DNA from: Epiperipatus broadwayi
Taxonomy: Eukaryota > Onychophora > Udeonychophora > Euonychophora > Peripatidae
NCBI GenBank assembly: GCA_028023455.1
Contig: JAQFVV010000256.1
Span: forward strand, 735,001 to 799,000
Direction of reading: 5' to 3'
DNA length: 64,000 bases
Shown here: piece after piece, positions 60,495-64,000 of the stretch
Layout: each line of letters opens with the position of its first letter
How positions within the stretch are numbered: position 1 is the first letter of the stretch
Notes under the pieces: model-generated
What the model was told of the DNA's origin: nothing
Database searches by the model: none
The model's input: the letters and a program-made list of their open reading frames with translations, nothing else
Translations under genes and position numbers: made by a program

Positions 60495-61165
60495 AATCTA
60501 TGAAGAAGTATGTTAAAAGAAGCAGGTGAAAAAAAATTCTTGACAAAGCTATATACCTAATGCCTAAATTATAAACATATATTAAATGATCAGTAGAATG
60601 CACTTAATAGTATTGATAAAAAGGTGATAAAGAAGATATTAAAGATTACAGATCCTGTCAATATTTTATCATTTCTATATAAAAATGTTACCAAGATAAT
60701 TATAACTTGCCTCTAATGAATTTTGGATTTTAAACAACCAAAAGAACAAGTTGGATTTTAAAATGAATTTAGCACAGTGGATTATATCAGGATCTTGAAA
60801 GAAAGTTATAAAAAAAAATAGTGAATATGAGTTGCCATTATGCTTTGGATTTGTAGATAATAAAAATGCTTTAGATTCTATAAGCTTTTGTTTAAGTGAA
60901 TAAAGTCTTTGTTCATGGAGATATAGACCCAGGATATTGTCATATCTGAAAATTACTTATAAAAATGCAAAAAATGTTGTAGTACACAATGATACTAAAA
61001 AGATTAGCATTGAAATTGGTGTACAACAGGGTGACTTTGTTCATTAAAAATATTTAACAGCCCTTTTATGAAATACTTTGTAGATTCAAATGGTAAGCTA
61101 AGAGAGTAAAAATAATAAATATGTCATCTAAATTTTGCAGATAATATGGGCATTTTTAAACTAGT
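60495..61165 (+). pseudogene. RTE LINE remnant, reverse transcriptase
   Basis: Frameshifted translation: LKEAGEKKFLTKLY, KKGDKEDIKDY, EQVGF, FSTVDYIRILKESYKK, YELPLCFGFVDNKNALDSI (60,830-60,880; the usual aspartates of this motif are partly lost), GVQQGD (61,018-61,035) and NFADNM near 61,135 for the FADD box. This is probably the continuation of 58,213-59,115. It is heavily decayed. Confidence 0.83.
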
Positions 61166-62290
61166 CCTACTTAGTTAACTATATAGGCCATGAGCCCAAG
61201 ATGGAACACAATAATATTTTAATACAAGCTAATTCACTTGTGTAGCCATCCAAATCTGAACCCAATTCAGTGTCTATACATTTGGTGTCCTTGGCTTTTT
61301 AATAACCACAGTCATCCTTATTCTGTTGGCAGCATAGAAACCAATAAAACAACATCCAATCATCAATTCCTATGATGACATGAACTGTTAAAACAGTAGA
61401 AAACTCTACAGACAGTAGGGTCATTCAGGGAAAGTCTTACTAATCAATGGATACTAGAAGGTTTGTACATAAGATCCCTATCTAGTGCCTACTCATTCAA
61501 TATCCCCAGACTAGTGTCTACCTTGTGGCTTTAATCAATGTGGAGGTTTGGATGCGAGAGCATTGAATCAAATCTTAGAATCTAATACAACCCTCAAGAA
61601 GCCACCTTTTATCTATTTAATAAACTATAAAGCTATGAGCCCAAGATGAAAACACAATAATGTTTTCAATCCAAGCTAATTTGTTTGTATAGTCATATAG
61701 ATCTGAACCCAGTTCAGTATCTATACATTTCGGTAACTTTGTTTTTTAATAATGACTGTCACCAGTATGCTATGGGCAAGATTAATTTAAAAACACTACA
61801 TGATTAAACATTCTAACATAAATTGATTACTGTGGCTTGCACTAATTGATATTGATGTCTAAAGTGTTTTCTACTGTTGTAATGGCTTGCGTGAGCATAG
61901 GAAATGGTGATCATGTGATATCTAGTGGTCTATATCAATAATCCTGTCCATAGGATAATAGTGACTGTGGTTATTAAAAAAACCAAGGATGCCAAAATTT
62001 ATAGATACTGAAATGCATTCAGATCCATGACTATACGAATGAATTAGCTTCGATTGAAAACATTGTGTTTTCATTTTAGACTCATAGTTTTATAGCTAAC
62101 TAAATAGGTTAAAGTTGGCTTTTGCAGAATTGCCTTAGATCCTTAAGATCCAGATATCTCAAGTCTGAAGTTCCACACTGATGAAATCTGCAAATTAAAA
62201 ACTAGTCTGAATATTGGATGAGTAGGCACTAGATAGGAATTTTATGCATGAACCTTCTAGCATCCATTGATTACTATGGCTACAGTTTTA
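61166..62290. repeat. R2 array: tandem units plus inverted unit
   Basis: TGAGCCCAAGATG occurs at 61,191 and 61,635, giving a 444-bp direct period. From about 61,850 to 62,290 a unit follows in opposite orientation (GATCATGTGATATCTAGTGG, then CACTGATGAAATCTG, then GCATCCATTGATTACT). So R2, like R1, is tandem and inverted. The hammerhead in the left arm (61,500-61,560, minus) has a broken core (UUGAUUA, GACA) but keeps CUAGUC and UGGGGAUAUUG. Confidence 0.88.
62168..62222 (+). ncRNA. Hammerhead motif, R2 at 62.2 kb
   Basis: CUGAUGA at 62,178-62,184, stem II AAU/AUU, AAAA, palindromic CUAG (62,202-62,205), UC with predicted cleavage 62,207/62,208, then UGAAUAUUGGAUGAG. It has G12 changed to A, but the stem III and GUC cleavage triplet are intact. 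Confidence 0.6.
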
Positions 62291-62309
62291 TGAGACTTAT
62301 ATTATTAAA

Positions 62310-62525
62310 ATTTGTAATTACAAGTCTGATGTCAGATCTATATAACTTCATATGTGGATTTGATAAGGAATCAAAACTTTAGGATATATTTCAATGTAAG
62401 GCTATTTGATTGATATTAAAAATACAAGCTGAGCTTCTTGGTATGACTTTCAGTGATGATATCCATAAATCAAAAACTAGTTTGTCATGTGATAAAAAAG
62501 TATTGCCATCTAGTGTTCATTCATT
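62310..62525 (+). repeat. Diverged R2-like copy
   Basis: Words AGATCTATATAACTTC, ACTTTCAGTGATGATATCC, AAAAACTAG and TGCCATCTAGTGTTCATTC follow R2 order loosely, including a GUGAUGA box and AAAAACUAG. Confidence 0.45.
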
Positions 62526-64000
62526 AACAAAATGTACAATAAATAGTGAAATAAGAAGGAATGTTTGCAAAAGTAAGGGGAATTGTTAAAAATATTATGG
62601 AAACATAGTTAGAAAAAAAAAAAGAAACACCGAGCAATTGTTCTGATTTGGTATGGAACAGACAATTATAATATCCCTTTTTTTTTTTTTCAAATAATAG
62701 TCCAAAATTCTATAAGAATTTGTATTGTTTTAATTTTCCCTTAATTCTTAAAGACTACAAACTATACAATCCATATTAAACTATTCAGTAACCATGGGTC
62801 AATTGACTATAACTTTGTATCCATCAGGTTACTGTAGGGCTAAAATGTCATTAGAACTTGGCTACAGGATTAATTTATATTCTACTATTATCGAAATACA
62901 GTAGTATTAATTTTCTCTATGACTCTCTTCTCAATTACCATCTTTAAATTTAAGCCTTTTGGCTTATTTTTGTCATCGATGACGAAAGTGATTTAACGTT
63001 TTTGGACAGTTTGTAATCGTTATGTCAAACACGATAATCAAACAAAACTAACGTGCAGATTGTCATTTATAATTTACATTTGAGTTTTTAAACGCGGTTT
63101 ATTTTTAGCTGATAATTAAATAATTATTATATCAATAACTCATCTCTGTCCATAAAAAAAAAAAATTTTTTTTTTTTGGCAATTATTATGTAAACAAGTT
63201 TTTTTAAAACAAAAAAAATGGTACTGTTCCTTTTAAAATCTTCAACATTTTGACAGTGAAAGGAAAATTTAAAAACAAGTTGTCAATAATGTAGAAAAGA
63301 AAGCTAGTCTGAGAAATAATCCATAATTACTTTTGTCATTCTCCATGTGAAGTAATTCGATGCTTTTTGCTAAATTACTCACCGAACATTACAAAGTTAC
63401 TTTAGTCAATTTACAAAAAAGAAACTAAACGAAGTTAATTTTAAATTAAAGCATTACAACTGAATTGAAAGGGTAATGAAAATTTAATAGTCTAATTAAG
63501 CAGAAACTGTTAATCAATTTACCTGATATATATATTTTTTTCCAAAGTCAATTTGATTTCTGTTTAATAATTATATAACTGCTGTTTAATCACGAAAAGA
63601 AATAAAATTCTTTTAATTACTAAGAATTAGAAAAGTTCAAAAGTTCATCTCTTAAATGTCCAGGTAATGAATTTGAAGGATGTACAGTGTTTTATATTTG
63701 GATTTATTGCAGTATGGGCTTATTTGTTGAGATAATTGAACGATCCTGATCGTGAACAAATATTTTTTTATTAATTGATCAATAACAGGAAACTTCTGAG
63801 TGAATAAATTTGTCAATATATGTATCGCTCAAATAAGAAGTAAATGGAAAATAATGGCAAACTGCTGCTGGTGATGATGAAACGTTTGTTTATTGCTTAA
63901 ACACAGTGTCAGGAGACTTCTGAATCCATCATATTATGCAGAAAGTGATGATGAAATTTTATTTATGATTTTGTGCTTCTTATTGCATAATAATATTCTT
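62526..64000. other. AT-rich DNA, nothing recognised
   Basis: No gene or repeat family found. A long A then T run at about 63,158-63,178 can form a hairpin. TGGCAAACTGCTGC near 63,858 resembles TGGCAAACTACTGC near 42,420, perhaps a small dispersed word. Confidence 0.45.

Noticed and set aside
1-64000. CRISPR array, operons or prokaryotic genes
   Set aside because: There are no regularly spaced short repeats, no dense coding and no ribosome binding sites. SINEs, LINEs and PLEs show a eukaryotic genome.
1-64000. Octopus or other coleoid assignment
   Set aside because: PLE and RTE content would allow a mollusc, but the tRNA-derived SINE typical of coleoids was not seen and the DNA is very AT-rich. 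The phylum is left open.

Overview
This window is an AT-rich stretch of a eukaryotic, almost certainly metazoan, nuclear genome: intergenic DNA or a very long intron. I find no host protein-coding exon and no intact host gene. Long (TA)n tracts, tRNA-derived SINEs, RTE-type LINE remnants and Penelope-like elements (PLEs) with GIY-YIG endonucleases point to an invertebrate animal. The phylum cannot be fixed from the sequence.

Layout: 0-4 kb, a palindromic repeat (family R4) at the left edge, two R2 pieces and a TA-rich inverted cluster. 4-14 kb, mostly featureless AT-rich DNA with small palindromes. 14.4-16.2 kb, an R1 tandem array that switches orientation. 17.3-22.6 kb, two diverged direct copies of a 1.9-kb repeat. 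22.9-28.2 kb, RTE remnants with R3 and an R4 tandem pair between them. 29-31.6 kb, two short tRNA-Gly-type SINEs. 31.9-37.0 kb, an LTR retroelement with 2.1-2.2 kb LTRs around only 0.73 kb of non-coding interior, followed by an R3 array to 38.4 kb. 39-43 kb, a tRNA-Lys-like sequence, a head-to-head PLE pair and another SINE. 45.9-47.8 kb, two identical 98-bp inverted repeats. 49-52 kb, two more R4 copies. 52.5-54.5 kb, PLE remnants, one nearly open in a single frame. 55.7-62.5 kb, R2 palindromes nested with R1 in a broken RTE.

The main observation is that four repeat families (working names R1, R2, R3, R4; periods about 409, 444, 392-420 and 488 bp) each contain what reads as a type I hammerhead ribozyme: CUGANGA, a short stem II, GAAA (or a decayed AAAA), a very short self-complementary stem III, the cleavage dinucleotide UH, and a stem I made of two helices around an internal loop. 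R1, R2 and R3 also share a second module at a similar distance from the ribozyme, so they look homologous. Monomer size, tandem arrangement and ribozyme type fit metazoan retrozymes and hammerhead satellite DNAs. PLEs, the proposed source of reverse transcriptase for such elements, are in the same window. Several families occur as head-to-head palindromes, and in two cases an arm ends or begins at or within about two bases of the predicted self-cleavage site, as expected if a self-cleaved RNA was reverse transcribed. Ribozyme, retrozyme and mobilisation claims are read by eye and need covariance-model and RNA evidence.
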